A stretch of DNA of 64,000 bases from Microvirga arsenatis. Its GTDB lineage: Bacteria > Pseudomonadota > Alphaproteobacteria > Rhizobiales > Beijerinckiaceae. The position numbers were made by a program, and so were the translations under genes. This document shows, one piece after another, positions 53,633 through 62,657 of the stretch (its first letter is position 1; the number at the start of each line of letters is the position of its first letter). A model generated the notes under the pieces. The model had not been told where the DNA came from and did not search any database. It worked only from the letters and a program-made list of their open reading frames with translations. The stretch lies in assembly GCF_009910705.1 (NCBI RefSeq), contig NZ_JAAAXJ010000009.1, positions 1 to 64,000 of the forward strand, given 5' to 3'.

Positions 53633-54802
53633 ATGCCCCTTAAGGACCTCATCCAGGCGGACCTACCATTCCTGCGCAGCCTCCGCCAGGACCTCCACGC
53701 CCATCCGGAGCTGGGCTTCGAGGAGGAGAGGACGAGCGGAATCGTCGCGTCTCTGCTCGAAGAGGCGGGCCTGCGCGTCCATCGCGGCCTGGGAAAGACG
53801 GGCGTGGTCGGCACCCTGCAGGCAGGCAACGGCACGCGCACCATCGGCCTTCGGGCCGACATGGACGCGCTCGCCATGCCGGAGCAGGCGGAGCGGCCCT
53901 ACAAGTCCACCATCCCGGGCAAGATGCACGCCTGCGGGCATGACGGGCACACGACCCTCCTGCTCGGAGCGGCCCGTCATCTGGCCAGGACGCGCAACTT
54001 CTCAGGGACCGTGCATTTCATCTTCCAACCGGCGGAGGAAGGCCGGGGCGGCGCCAGAAGGATGCTGGAGGAGGGATTGTTCGAGCTCTTCCCCTGCGAT
54101 GCGGTCTACGGCCTGCACAACATGCCGGGCCTCGCCACCGACGAGATGGCCGTGACCGCAGGCCCTCAGCTCGCCTCGTCCGACAGCTGGCTCGTGACCT
54201 TCAAGGGTGTCGGCACCCATGGCGCGAAGCCGCATCTCGGCAAGGATCCGATCACTGCGAGCGGCCACTTCCTTGCCGCTCTGCAGACCATCGTGGGACG
54301 GGTGGTGAATCCGCTGCAGCCCGCCGTGGTCAGCGCCTGCTCCGTGCAGGCGGGCGACCCGCGGGCGCTCAACGTGATTCCGGACATCGTGGAGATCGGC
54401 GGAACGGCACGAGCCTATTCCGCCGATGTGAGAAACCAGCTCGAGACCGAGATCGGGCGCCTGGCGGGCGGCGTCGCCGCCATGTTCGGGATCGAGGCGT
54501 CCTACGAGTTCCGCAGGCGCATTCCGCCGGTGGTCAACCATCCCGATGCCACCGCCCGCGCCCTCAAGGCCGCCCAAACCGTGTGCGGCGCGAAGGTGGT
54601 GACGGACTTCGAGCCCTCGACGGCCGGCGACGACTTTGCCTTCTTCAGCGAGGCCGCTCCCGGAGCCTATGTCTGGCTCGGGAACGGCCCCGCCATCGAC
54701 GGGGCCCTCCACCACAACACGGCCTACGACTTCAACGACGAGGCCATTCCGACCGGCGTCGCGTTCTGGGTGGCGCTCGTGGAGCAGGAGCTTGCCGTTT
54801 AA
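53633..54802 (+). CDS. M20 family amidohydrolase/peptidase (hippurate hydrolase-like)
   Basis: A 389-residue metallo-amidohydrolase of the M20D group. Features are LHAHPELGFEEERTS (residues 21-34), GLRADMDALAM, the metal site HACGHDGH (Cys101, His103, Asp104, His106) and FQPAEEG with catalytic Glu135-Glu136. Later segments are HNMPGL and the dimerisation domain with FKGVGTHGAKPHLGKDP; GDDFAFF near residue 330 carries the last metal ligand region. It probably cleaves N-acyl or N-aromatic acyl amino acids. ATG at 53633 follows AGGACG by 8 bases; an ATG at 53600 is possible. It is followed convergently by the helicase gene. Confidence 0.9.
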   Translation: MPLKDLIQADLPFLRSLRQDLHAHPELGFEEERTSGIVASLLEEAGLRVHRGLGKTGVVGTLQAGNGTRTIGLRADMDALAMPEQAERPYKSTIPGKMHACGHDGHTTLLLGAARHLARTRNFSGTVHFIFQPAEEGRGGARRMLEEGLFELFPCDAVYGLHNMPGLATDEMAVTAGPQLASSDSWLVTFKGVGTHGAKPHLGKDPITASGHFLAALQTIVGRVVNPLQPAVVSACSVQAGDPRALNVIPDIVEIGGTARAYSADVRNQLETEIGRLAGGVAAMFGIEASYEFRRRIPPVVNHPDATARALKAAQTVCGAKVVTDFEPSTAGDDFAFFSEAAPGAYVWLGNGPAIDGALHHNTAYDFNDEAIPTGVAFWVALVEQELAV

Positions 54803-54805
54803 GGC

Positions 54806-57235
54806 TCAGCGCCTTCTGGCGCGATAGGGCTCCGTCTCGGCGGAATCCGCGTCGGACCGGGGGCGCCGGTTGCTTCTCTGCCGCCCGGCCTTTCCGCCCC
54901 TCTCGCGCCGCGCCTTCTCGTCGGGCTTGCGGCGGTGCGAGACGGAGGTCGCCACGAGCTTTTCCTCGATCTTGTCGTTGAGGGCGGCGCGCAGCTCCAC
55001 CACCGCCTCCGGATCCTCGTACACGTCCGGGTAGCGCTGGGCGAGCCAGAGCCAGGTCGTGGCGATCTTCACCCGGGCCTCCAGCTTCAGGAGATCCGTG
55101 TTCACGCCGAAGTTCGGCGGCTGGACGCGCCCGTTCGCGGCATGCTGCCGGGCCCAGTCGAGGAGCAGCTCCACAGCCATCCGCTCGCGTCCGTCGACTG
55201 GCGCCATGGAATAGGACAGGCGGTCGAGGATGGGCATGTCCACGGTGTCGAGGAGCGTCGCCAGCTCGATCATCTCCTCCATGTCGGCCATACGCAGGTC
55301 AGGATGGCCGGCCACCAGCGTATCGTTCAGGTGCCGGAGCACGCGGCCGAGGCGGTCGGTCTGCAGCACCTCGCTCGCCGAGAGCACCGTTTCCTGGTTG
55401 GGGCGCACATAGGCCTTGCCCCTGAGCTTCGTCGCCTCGCCGTTCAGCGCGTTGCCGATGATCTTCTCCACCTGCGCATAGGCGCCCACCTCCGGCAGGG
55501 CTGTCACGAGGCCCTCGTCGTGGTGGCCGAAGCGCCCTGCCCGGCCGGCGATCTGCTTGATCTCCATGGCGGTGAGCTGGCGCTCCCGCACGCCGTCGAA
55601 CTTGCGCAGGGTCGAGAACACGACCCGCCGCAGCGGCCCGATGTTCAGGCCCATGCCGATGGCATCCGTCGCCACGAGGATCTCGGCCTCCCCGTTGCGG
55701 AAGCGTGCCGCCTCCGCGCGCCGGACCTCGGGGCCGAGCGCGCCATAGACGGTGGCAACCGTGCGGCCGGCCTGGACGAGGCGCGTGCGCAGGTCATGCA
55801 CGTCGCGGCGGGTGAAGGCCACGACCGCGTCGCCGCGGGTGAGCTTGTTCAGGTTGGCCGGAACGCCCTCCACCCGCAGCTTGCCCTTGCGCCTGAGGAT
55901 CTTCACCTCCAGCGTTTCGCCGGTCATGGCAAGGAGATGCTCGACGAGGGGGATCGCCTCGGGGGCGCCGGTGAGAACAACGAGCCGGGCGGGAGCCCCG
56001 ATCATCGCCTGGGTCCAAGCCCAGCCGCGGCTGGGATCCCCCAGCATCTGCACCTCGTCGATGACGCACACGTCGACCACGCGGTGCAGATCGAGCGTCT
56101 CGATGGTCCTGGCGATATGGGTAGCGCCCTCCGGCAGCACCCGCTCCTCGCCCGTCACCATGCCGGCGGCAAGCCCTTCCTCGCTCATGCGCTCGTAATG
56201 CTCGAGAGCCAGGAGACGCAGGGGCGAGAGGATCTCGGCCGTCTCCGCCTCTCGCGCCAGCTTCAGCGCCTCGTAGGTCTTGCCCGAGTTGGTAGGTCCC
56301 GCCAGGAACAGGAAGCGGCGGTTCAGGGAGCGGGCGACCGGGAAGATCGCGGCGTAGCGCTCGTAGCCGGAGGCCTCGCGGATCTGCGCCTCGCGCAGGT
56401 GCCGGAGTCTGCGGGCGGCCGCCTTCGAGCGGTACTCGTCGAGCTTCTGGCGCAGCTTGCGCGCGGCGCCCGCCGGGCCGCCCTTGTCCGAGGCATGGAT
56501 GCGATCGAGCCTGTCGAGAGCAGTCCGGATGCCGCCGACGATGGCCTGGCGTTCATGCTCGTCCTCGAAGGCGTCGAGATAGGTCTCGAGTTCGTCGCGC
56601 CAGGTCGCCAACTCCTGCTCGCAGGCTGCGAAGGTGGCGTCACGCAGCTCCAGGAGCTTGGCTTCGAGGGCCTCTGACGCCGAGGCGAGCTCCGCGCGCT
56701 CTACCCTGGCGGGCGCCAGCACGACGGCGGCGACCTCGAGAGGTTCGGCGAAGGCGAACTCGACCGCGATGTCGATGGGAGCGCCGTCCGGAAGGACGTG
56801 CATGGGTTGGCCGAACACTGCCCGATAGCCCGCAAAGACGCGCTCGGGCCTGCCTCGGCCGCCTTCGATCCGGCGGATGTCCTCGGCGATGTAGATGCCG
56901 GTGTTCCGGCGAACGGGCGCGAGGACGCTCTGGCGGCGCCGGTGAGCGGCATCGTCATGGGCCCGGTCCCCGTCGTCGCGCCGAGCACGGGAGCGATGCT
57001 CTTTCCCCTCGTCCCCGCCTTGCGCCCGCCAGGCAGGAACCTCGGGGGCGAGCTGAGCGACAGCCTCGGGATCGAACATCGGCTCCTCGACGCTGCGCCC
57101 GCGCCTCTGCACGGTCCGGCGCTCCGCGATTGGGATCAGCCCGGCCTCGATCCAGTGCTCGCATTCGGCCTGGCTCGCCAGCAGGATGCCGGGCAGGTGG
57201 TTGAGGCTGACGAGGTTCTTCGACTTCTTGGACAT
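54806..57235 (-). CDS. Suv3-like DExH RNA helicase
   Basis: An 809-residue helicase related to mitochondrial Suv3 (superfamily 2). Motif I is AGPTNSGKT (residues 313-320, ATP-binding), motif II DEVQ (393-396) in CVIDEVQML, with LTGAPEAI (motif III region), TDAIGMGLNIG (motif V) and QIAGRAGRFG (motif VI). The N-terminal 300 residues are low-complexity and charged, with an unrecognised domain at about 110-180 and a coiled-coil-like region at 200-280. The C-terminus has a Suv3-like helical domain then a basic tail (about 760-809) with RGGKAGRQRSNRR, probably binding RNA. Suv3 unwinds RNA for the degradosome in mitochondria; a similar role here is inferred. Confidence 0.88.
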   Translation of the reverse strand: MSKKSKNLVSLNHLPGILLASQAECEHWIEAGLIPIAERRTVQRRGRSVEEPMFDPEAVAQLAPEVPAWRAQGGDEGKEHRSRARRDDGDRAHDDAAHRRRQSVLAPVRRNTGIYIAEDIRRIEGGRGRPERVFAGYRAVFGQPMHVLPDGAPIDIAVEFAFAEPLEVAAVVLAPARVERAELASASEALEAKLLELRDATFAACEQELATWRDELETYLDAFEDEHERQAIVGGIRTALDRLDRIHASDKGGPAGAARKLRQKLDEYRSKAAARRLRHLREAQIREASGYERYAAIFPVARSLNRRFLFLAGPTNSGKTYEALKLAREAETAEILSPLRLLALEHYERMSEEGLAAGMVTGEERVLPEGATHIARTIETLDLHRVVDVCVIDEVQMLGDPSRGWAWTQAMIGAPARLVVLTGAPEAIPLVEHLLAMTGETLEVKILRRKGKLRVEGVPANLNKLTRGDAVVAFTRRDVHDLRTRLVQAGRTVATVYGALGPEVRRAEAARFRNGEAEILVATDAIGMGLNIGPLRRVVFSTLRKFDGVRERQLTAMEIKQIAGRAGRFGHHDEGLVTALPEVGAYAQVEKIIGNALNGEATKLRGKAYVRPNQETVLSASEVLQTDRLGRVLRHLNDTLVAGHPDLRMADMEEMIELATLLDTVDMPILDRLSYSMAPVDGRERMAVELLLDWARQHAANGRVQPPNFGVNTDLLKLEARVKIATTWLWLAQRYPDVYEDPEAVVELRAALNDKIEEKLVATSVSHRRKPDEKARRERGGKAGRQRSNRRPRSDADSAETEPYRARRR

Positions 57236-57549
57236 TCAGTTTTCCAGGAGGCGGATCGCGCAGGGGGCGTCCAGCCTCGTTCATGGGACAGCCTCAGGAC
57301 ACGGCACGCGTTGCGTGCGGGGTCAACTCCGGAAGGCTGCAGATGTTTTCGGGAAGCGCCGGTGGGCTTTGCTGCAGGCCGCACCCCGGCTGTTCTCCAG
57401 GCTGAGCGGGTGCAAGGCTAACGTCTTGAGGTGCCGCGATTTTCCTCTGTTCTCATGTGATGTCGGCAGAGTGCAATATCAAGGGAGCCGCTGGCTATGG
57501 ATCGCTCCCGCTCCGGTGAGCTTATCCCCTGCGGAATGGACCCGGGAGG
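57236..57549. other. Gap between helicase and prolyl-oligopeptidase genes
   Basis: About 314 bases with no convincing gene. The minus-strand helicase promoter should lie here. Plus-strand frames that cross it have no ribosome binding site and an Arg-rich composition. No terminator hairpin with a T-tract was noted for the peptidase gene. Confidence 0.3.
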
Positions 57550-59595
57550 TCAGGTTTTCGCCCCTCCTCCCAGCGTCCTTCTCAGAAACGAGAGCCCGAG
57601 CGCGGACAGGAACGCTGCCTGCTCCTTGTTCGCCGCCCCATGGCCGCCATCGTCCGGCTCGTAGAAGAACACCGGCTTCTTCATGGCCTCCAGCTTGGCC
57701 GCCATCTTGCGGGCATGGCCGGGATGGACGCGGTCGTCCCGTCGAGACGTGACGAGCAGCACCGGTGGATAAGAGCGGCCCTCTTCCAGGTTCTGGTAGG
57801 CGGAGAAGCCGGCCATGTAAGCCCAATCCTCGGGCCTGTCCGGATCGCCGTACTCGGCGACCCAGCTTGGGCCGGCGAGGAGCCGGGTGTAGCGCTGCAT
57901 GTCGAGGAGCGGCACGGTGCACCAGATCGCCCCGAACCGTTCTGGGTAGCGGGTCAGCATGTTGCCGACGAGAAGGCCGCCGTTGGAGCCGCCATAGGCC
58001 GCGAGCTGTCTCGGGGTGGTCACGCCGCGTGCGACGAGATCCTTGGCGATGGCTGCGAAGTCGTCATGGGACAGGCGCTTGCCCTCGCGCATGCCGGCCT
58101 TGTGCCAGGCGGCGCCGAATTCGCCGCCGCCTCGGATATTGGCCACGACCCAGACATTGCCCCGCTCCAGCCATGTCTTGCCGATGCCGCCGAGATAGCC
58201 CGGCGTCATGGAGACGGAGAAGCCGCCATAGCCGTAGAGCACCGTCGGCCGCGGGCCATCCTGCCCCTTCGGCCCGATCTGGTAGTAGGGAATCCGCTCG
58301 CCGTCCACGGAGACGGCCTCGTGCCGCGTCACCTGGAGGCCCGAGGCGTCGAACGCGGCGGGGCTTTCCTTCAGAACCTCGATGCGTCGGTCCTCGGTCA
58401 CCAGGGCGAGCTTGGTCGGCTCGACATAGCTTGAAATGGTAAGGAGAAACTCGTCGGTGCGGTCGAGCTGGCCTGCATCGAGCGACATGGCGTGGATCGA
58501 GGCGTTGTCCGGGAGCCCCTCCAGCCTCTCCAGGCGCCACGGCGAGCCCGGGGTCGCCAGCCAGATCTGGCTCGCCAGGTTGTCGAGCACCGTAAGCACC
58601 AGCAGGGACCTGGTCCACCAGAAGCCGGAGAGCACCCGCCTCGGTCCCGGCTCGAACAGCACCTCGAAATTCCTGTCTCCGGCCATGAAGCGCTCGAAGC
58701 CGATCGCCAGCAGGGAATCGGCCGGGTATGTGCGCCCGGGCAGAGCCCAGTCGCTTTTCAGCTTCACGACGAGCCAGTCCTTCTCCACGTCGAAGCGGGC
58801 ATCGAGGGGAAGATCGATCAGGAGGGGCTCGCCGTTCTCCTGCGCCAGGTAGCTGATCCCCTCCTCGAAGGTGATCTGCCGCCGGTAGAAGATGCGCTCG
58901 AAGCCCGGTTCCCGATCAACGGACGCGGAGATGTAGATGTCGCTCGCCTTGCCCTCGAAGAGGATGGGCGCCTGCATGAAATCCGAGCCGCGGCGCCACA
59001 GCCGCACCGTGCGCGGGTAGCCGGAAGCCGTTGCCGCTTTCTCGCCGAGGGTGGTCGAGACGAGAACCGTGTCCCGGTCGAGCCAGGCCGCGCCTCCCTT
59101 GGCCTCCGGCAGGGCAAAGCCGTCCTCCACGAAGCGCTTTTCGACGAGGTCGAATTCACGCACCACGACCGCATCGGCACCGCCGCGGGAGAGGCTCACG
59201 AGCCCATAGCGCTGCTCCGGCTGGAGGGTGCCGCAGCCCTTCCAGACCCAGTCCTCGCCTTCCATGGCTGCCAGCGCGTCGATGTCGAGAACGGTCTCCC
59301 AGGCGGGTTCGCGCCCACGGTAGCTCTCCATGCTGGTGCGTCGCCAGAGCCCGCGCACATGGGTGGCATCCTGCCAGAAATTGTAGAGCAGGCCGCGGCG
59401 GCGCGTGATGAAGGGGATGTTGTCGGGCCGCGTCGAGATCTCGTAGAGCATCGCCTTGTCGGCTTCGAAAGCCACGTCGCACAAGGCCGCCTTGGTGGCT
59501 TCGTTGTGGGTCCGCACCCAGGAGAGCGCTTCCCTGCCCTCCACCTCCTCCAGCCAGAGATAGGGATCGCGAGGCTCGTGCTGCTGGTCGGTCAT
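57550..59595 (-). CDS. Prolyl oligopeptidase family serine peptidase (S9)
   Basis: A 681-residue cytosolic-type serine peptidase. The N-terminal beta-propeller starts with DPYLWLEEVEGREAL, the usual S9 opening. The catalytic alpha/beta-hydrolase domain has GGSNGGLL with Ser537, RRDDRVHPGHA with Asp620 and GGHGAA with His652. Segments ANIRGGGEFGAAWHKAG and YGYGGFSVSMTPGY are also diagnostic. It cleaves small peptides, often after proline, but this subgroup may have another specificity. No signal peptide is visible. Its length is normal. It is divergent from the small hypothetical gene at 59743. Confidence 0.92.
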   Translation of the reverse strand: MTDQQHEPRDPYLWLEEVEGREALSWVRTHNEATKAALCDVAFEADKAMLYEISTRPDNIPFITRRRGLLYNFWQDATHVRGLWRRTSMESYRGREPAWETVLDIDALAAMEGEDWVWKGCGTLQPEQRYGLVSLSRGGADAVVVREFDLVEKRFVEDGFALPEAKGGAAWLDRDTVLVSTTLGEKAATASGYPRTVRLWRRGSDFMQAPILFEGKASDIYISASVDREPGFERIFYRRQITFEEGISYLAQENGEPLLIDLPLDARFDVEKDWLVVKLKSDWALPGRTYPADSLLAIGFERFMAGDRNFEVLFEPGPRRVLSGFWWTRSLLVLTVLDNLASQIWLATPGSPWRLERLEGLPDNASIHAMSLDAGQLDRTDEFLLTISSYVEPTKLALVTEDRRIEVLKESPAAFDASGLQVTRHEAVSVDGERIPYYQIGPKGQDGPRPTVLYGYGGFSVSMTPGYLGGIGKTWLERGNVWVVANIRGGGEFGAAWHKAGMREGKRLSHDDFAAIAKDLVARGVTTPRQLAAYGGSNGGLLVGNMLTRYPERFGAIWCTVPLLDMQRYTRLLAGPSWVAEYGDPDRPEDWAYMAGFSAYQNLEEGRSYPPVLLVTSRRDDRVHPGHARKMAAKLEAMKKPVFFYEPDDGGHGAANKEQAAFLSALGLSFLRRTLGGGAKT

Positions 59596-59742
59596 GCGCG
59601 TGGATTCCGTTCAGGGTGGCGGCTGGCGGATGCAAGTCGATGTCAAGGATTATTGGTCAGCTTGAATCTTCGACAACACTTCTCCTGAACCGGTCGGATT
59701 GGAAGCCGTTAGCATTAAAACCATTCCGAAAGGGGCTTTTCG

Positions 59743-60117
59743 ATGGATCCGTTCGTTACTGCTCTCGAGGAACTCGCCGAAGCCCTGCTCGCCGGCGAGG
59801 ATCCGGAGGAAGCCCTGCAGGACATCGCCCAGGAGCACGAGCTCCCGCCGCAGGCCCTCCGCAACCGGGCGCTGCGCGCGCTCGGACCGTTGGAAACCTA
59901 TCGGGAACGGCAGGCGGAGCTGAAGAGGGAGCGCGAGCAGACGGCGCGCCGGCGCGATCCGGTGCTCGCCGGCGCCTCGTTCCTGGCTGCCGTCGCAAGC
60001 CTGAGCCCGAAGCTCACCCCCGACGAGCGCCGGGCCGAGATCAAGCGACTGGCCGCGGAGTACGACGTGGATCCCGCCGCGCATCGCGAGGCCATCGAGC
60101 GTCTGCGCCGGCGCTAG
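59743..60117 (+). CDS. Hypothetical helical protein
   Basis: A 124-residue protein not assigned to a family. It has two similar helical units: residues 5-35 (LEELAEALLAGEDPEEALQDIAQEHELPP) and 90-120 (DERRAEIKRLAAEYDVDPAAHREAIERL), both with an acidic-helix then basic-helix pattern that resembles a small helix-turn-helix or DNA-binding fold. AAAGGGG precedes the ATG at 59743 by 8 bases. It converges on the DUF2243 gene with a 4-bp overlap. A role in binding nucleic acid is only a guess. Confidence 0.65.
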   Translation: MDPFVTALEELAEALLAGEDPEEALQDIAQEHELPPQALRNRALRALGPLETYRERQAELKREREQTARRRDPVLAGASFLAAVASLSPKLTPDERRAEIKRLAAEYDVDPAAHREAIERLRRR

Positions 60118-60911
60118 ATCGTGACAGGTCCGCCCTTGAGGGAGTTGAAGCATCCTGCGGGCAGGCCGGATCCCGTGACAAGGATCGCGCCCTTGCCGTA
60201 CAGGCTCCATCCCTGCTGCTCTTTACCCAGCCGCACCACTGCGAGGCCTCCGCCCGGATCCGCCCAGACCAGCTCTGCATCGACCTCCGCAAGCGCACGC
60301 ATGACATGGCGCTCCCCCAGTCCCGGCGCGAAGAGAACGGTTGTGAACTCGCCGCCCCGGAGCGGCCAGATCCCCAGGGCTCCTGCTCCTATGACCATGA
60401 GGGTCGCCGTGGCTCCGGCGGAGTTGGAGGAGCGGGACGACGGCGGCTGCCCGCCGTCGCTCTTCCATCCGATCAGGCCTCCGAGGATGAGGGGCGTCAG
60501 ACCGAAGAGGCCGAGCCAGAGCAGATCCCACACCAGGGGATGGGGGCTGTCCATGCGGATGCGGTGAATGCCGAGCAGCCAGTGCGACAGCACGGCATCG
60601 ACCGCATGCCAGATGCCGAAGCCGATCAGGATGGCAGCGAGCAGCAGGCGCCCCGAGGCCCGGCCGGCTCCCCGCTCCGACGTCCAGAGCATCCAGAGGC
60701 CGACGGCTGCAACCCCGTACATCAGCGCATGGAAATAACCGTCGGCGGCCACCTGGAAGCGGAGGTCGTCCCCGTCGATTGCGCTGAGGAGATGGTGCCA
60801 CTGGAGAATCTGATGGAGCAGGATCCCATCGAAGAACCCGCCCAGGGCGAAGCCCAGGACATGGCCCGCCCAGGGGCGGCGCCTCTTGGTTGCGGTGCGT
60901 GGCTGGTTCAT
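60114..60911 (-). CDS. DUF2243 membrane protein
   Basis: A 265-residue inner-membrane protein. The N-terminus WAGHVLGFALGGFFDGILLHQILQWHHLLSA is the DUF2243 signature, followed by FHALMYGVAAVGLWMLW and IGFGIWHAVDAVLSHWLLGIHRIR; about five to six hydrophobic segments are visible. Conserved histidines (LHQILQWHH, WHAVDAVLSHW, GIHRIR) in the membrane suggest metal or heme binding, but the function is unknown. The last 95 residues (after about 170) are an extra soluble domain with less conservation and AELVWADPGGGLAVV, unusual for the family. Confidence 0.82.
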   Translation of the reverse strand: MNQPRTATKRRRPWAGHVLGFALGGFFDGILLHQILQWHHLLSAIDGDDLRFQVAADGYFHALMYGVAAVGLWMLWTSERGAGRASGRLLLAAILIGFGIWHAVDAVLSHWLLGIHRIRMDSPHPLVWDLLWLGLFGLTPLILGGLIGWKSDGGQPPSSRSSNSAGATATLMVIGAGALGIWPLRGGEFTTVLFAPGLGERHVMRALAEVDAELVWADPGGGLAVVRLGKEQQGWSLYGKGAILVTGSGLPAGCFNSLKGGPVTI

Positions 60912-61010
60912 TCCCGATCTCGGCGCGGGTGCTCGTGACAGCTAAAGCCGCGAGGACGGCCCTCGGTTTCCCGGCATGAGCGTCAGCCACTGCCGAGCCT
61001 GCGGCAAATC

Positions 61011-61035
61011 GGCAAAGGTTAACAAAACCTTTGCC
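61011..61035. promoter_or_regulatory. Perfect inverted repeat, candidate operator or hairpin
   Basis: GGCAAAGGTT at 61011-61020 and AACCTTTGCC at 61026-61035 are perfect 10-bp arms around a 5-nt AACAA loop in the 281-bp gap before the small coiled-coil gene. It may be a regulator binding site for the divergent DUF2243 and downstream genes, or a hairpin. No T-tract follows. Confidence 0.45.
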
Positions 61036-61192
61036 TGTGTCGGCTTCCTGACAGACGGCCCCTTCCGCTCCGGTATGATTCGAATCAACAAGCAACGACG
61101 AGTCTCAGTGGGGGCACAACCATGGCCATCCGCAAGCCGGCCCTCTCCGTCGCAGGAACAGGCTGGCTGCGCCTCGGACCATGAGGTGCAAG

Positions 61193-61390
61193 ATGAAGAA
61201 CAGGAAGAGAAAACCGATCTCCCAATGGCAGCGGCGTGCGGGCAAGCTCGAGCGTAAGCTCAAGGCCGTCGAGGCTCAGATCGCCCTGCTGGAAAAGGAT
61301 ACGAAGCTGGATCTCGCCAAGCAGGACCATTTCGTCCTGTGGCGGCGCCCCAGCCTCTTCGCTCCCCTGCCGACCGGGCTTCAGCACTAG
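61193..61390 (+). CDS. Small basic coiled-coil protein, hypothetical
   Basis: A 65-residue protein with a Lys/Arg-rich start (MKNRKRKPISQWQRR) and a helix with heptad-like spacing (LERKLKAVEAQIALLEKD), then a Trp/Pro-rich end. GAGG 7 bases before the ATG at 61193 supports it; an ATG at 61181 is possible. It could bind nucleic acid. The gene lies between DUF2243 and the convergent photolyase-like gene. The function is unknown. Confidence 0.5.
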   Translation: MKNRKRKPISQWQRRAGKLERKLKAVEAQIALLEKDTKLDLAKQDHFVLWRRPSLFAPLPTGLQH

Positions 61391-61455
61391 GCCGCAGAGA
61401 ACGAGTTTCCGCAGGAGCTCACACCTATCGTCGGCATGGTGCACGCCTGGAGCAT

Positions 61456-62559
61456 CTAGGTCCAATACAGGATGCGAGCAGACGGGAGGACATCTCCGAG
61501 CGCTTCCTCGAAGAAGGCGCGCATCTCCTTCATGACGTCGGGAGTATAGACGTACTTGACCGAGTTGAACTTGGTCGTCTTGCGCGCCCGTGTCTGTTCG
61601 TTCATGTCAAGACTCGAGCCGGGATACCAGCCGTTCAGAACCCCTTTGGACCCCGGTGTGAAGCGGTGGGTGATGAGTTCCACGGATAGATCCGGGTCCG
61701 TCACGTCCCGAAGAGCATGAGCGGCATCCATGAGAAGCGCGCCATAGGCCTCGCGCCAGTTCTCCAGGGGCATGATCGGAGCGATGGTGAGCCCCACCCG
61801 GTAGCCGGCGAGCGCGGCCCTGCGCATGGCGTTCAGCCTTGCCGCGACGGGAGCCGTGCCGCCCTCGAAACGTGCGGCGGGCTTGGCGTTGACGGAAAAG
61901 CGGATGCGGGTTTTCCGGGCATGGTCGACGGGAAGCAGGGGCTCGACCGCATCGTACTTGGTGGTGAAGCGCAGCTGCACCGGCGCATCCCAGGCGCCGA
62001 ACTGCGCGATGGTCGCGGCAAGCGATCCCGTGAGATGCTCGATGCCCAGGGGATCCGTGTAGCAGGACGCCTCGAAGGTGGTGCCCTCGTGCATCCTGTC
62101 CGCAGAGCGGGAGGTGACGGCGCCCCTCCCGACATAATCCGGCAGAACGTCAAGGATCTCGGGCAGGTTGGCATAGGCGCGTGTCACGGGCGGGCCGGCG
62201 AGCGAGCCGGCCAGGTAGCAATACTGGCAATGGGCGGGGCAGCCCTCCGCCAGATCCACGCGCCAGTCGGCGCTGGGCGGAATCGGCTGCAGGCGGCGCT
62301 TGCCGGGCGGCGCCACGACGACGGCGAGGGTCGTCTTGGCGTTGACATAGGTCTGGCGCTCGTCGTCTCCCGTGAGGCCGGTGAGGCGGTTGCTCTTCAG
62401 CTCGACGATCTCGGAGCCGAAGGAGGCGGCGCGCTCGAGAATGGCGCGTCCATGCTCCCATTCGAGCGCGGCCGGCGTCACGAGCACGCGCTTCGGCCGC
62501 CAGAGCCTCGGTGCGGCCCGTTCATTCATCCTGTCCAGGGCCGGTGTGGCGGCGTTCAA
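61456..62559 (-). CDS. Spore photoproduct lyase family radical SAM protein
   Basis: A 367-residue radical SAM protein. The cluster motif is EGCPAHCQYCYLAGSL with Cys107, Cys111 and Cys114. FEASCYTDPLGIEHL with Cys166 matches the position of the H-donor cysteine of spore photoproduct lyase, and YGALLMDAAHAL plus FTPGSKGVLNGWYPGSSLDM fit the family's C-terminal part. Spore photoproduct lyase repairs UV-induced thymine dimers in bacterial spores, yet this organism is not expected to make spores. The start is TTG at 62559 with a perfect AAGGAG 8 bases upstream; a GTG at 62628 and ATG at 62529 are weaker. It shares the strand with the SDR gene 98 bp upstream. Confidence 0.8.
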   Translation of the reverse strand: MNAATPALDRMNERAAPRLWRPKRVLVTPAALEWEHGRAILERAASFGSEIVELKSNRLTGLTGDDERQTYVNAKTTLAVVVAPPGKRRLQPIPPSADWRVDLAEGCPAHCQYCYLAGSLAGPPVTRAYANLPEILDVLPDYVGRGAVTSRSADRMHEGTTFEASCYTDPLGIEHLTGSLAATIAQFGAWDAPVQLRFTTKYDAVEPLLPVDHARKTRIRFSVNAKPAARFEGGTAPVAARLNAMRRAALAGYRVGLTIAPIMPLENWREAYGALLMDAAHALRDVTDPDLSVELITHRFTPGSKGVLNGWYPGSSLDMNEQTRARKTTKFNSVKYVYTPDVMKEMRAFFEEALGDVLPSARILYWT

Positions 62560-62657
62560 CGCGGCATCTCCTTCAGCGGAGGAACGCGAGCCCGGTTTGC
62601 GGGATCCTGCCGGCGGGCAATCTGCCACAGCAGCGGGTGCGGTGGAGAATGCGTGCG

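Noticed and set aside
60976..61257. Short frame beginning MSVSHCRACGKS
   Set aside because: It spans the perfect inverted repeat and overlaps the better supported small gene at 61193 in another frame; composition is not convincing, though the CxxC start was noted.
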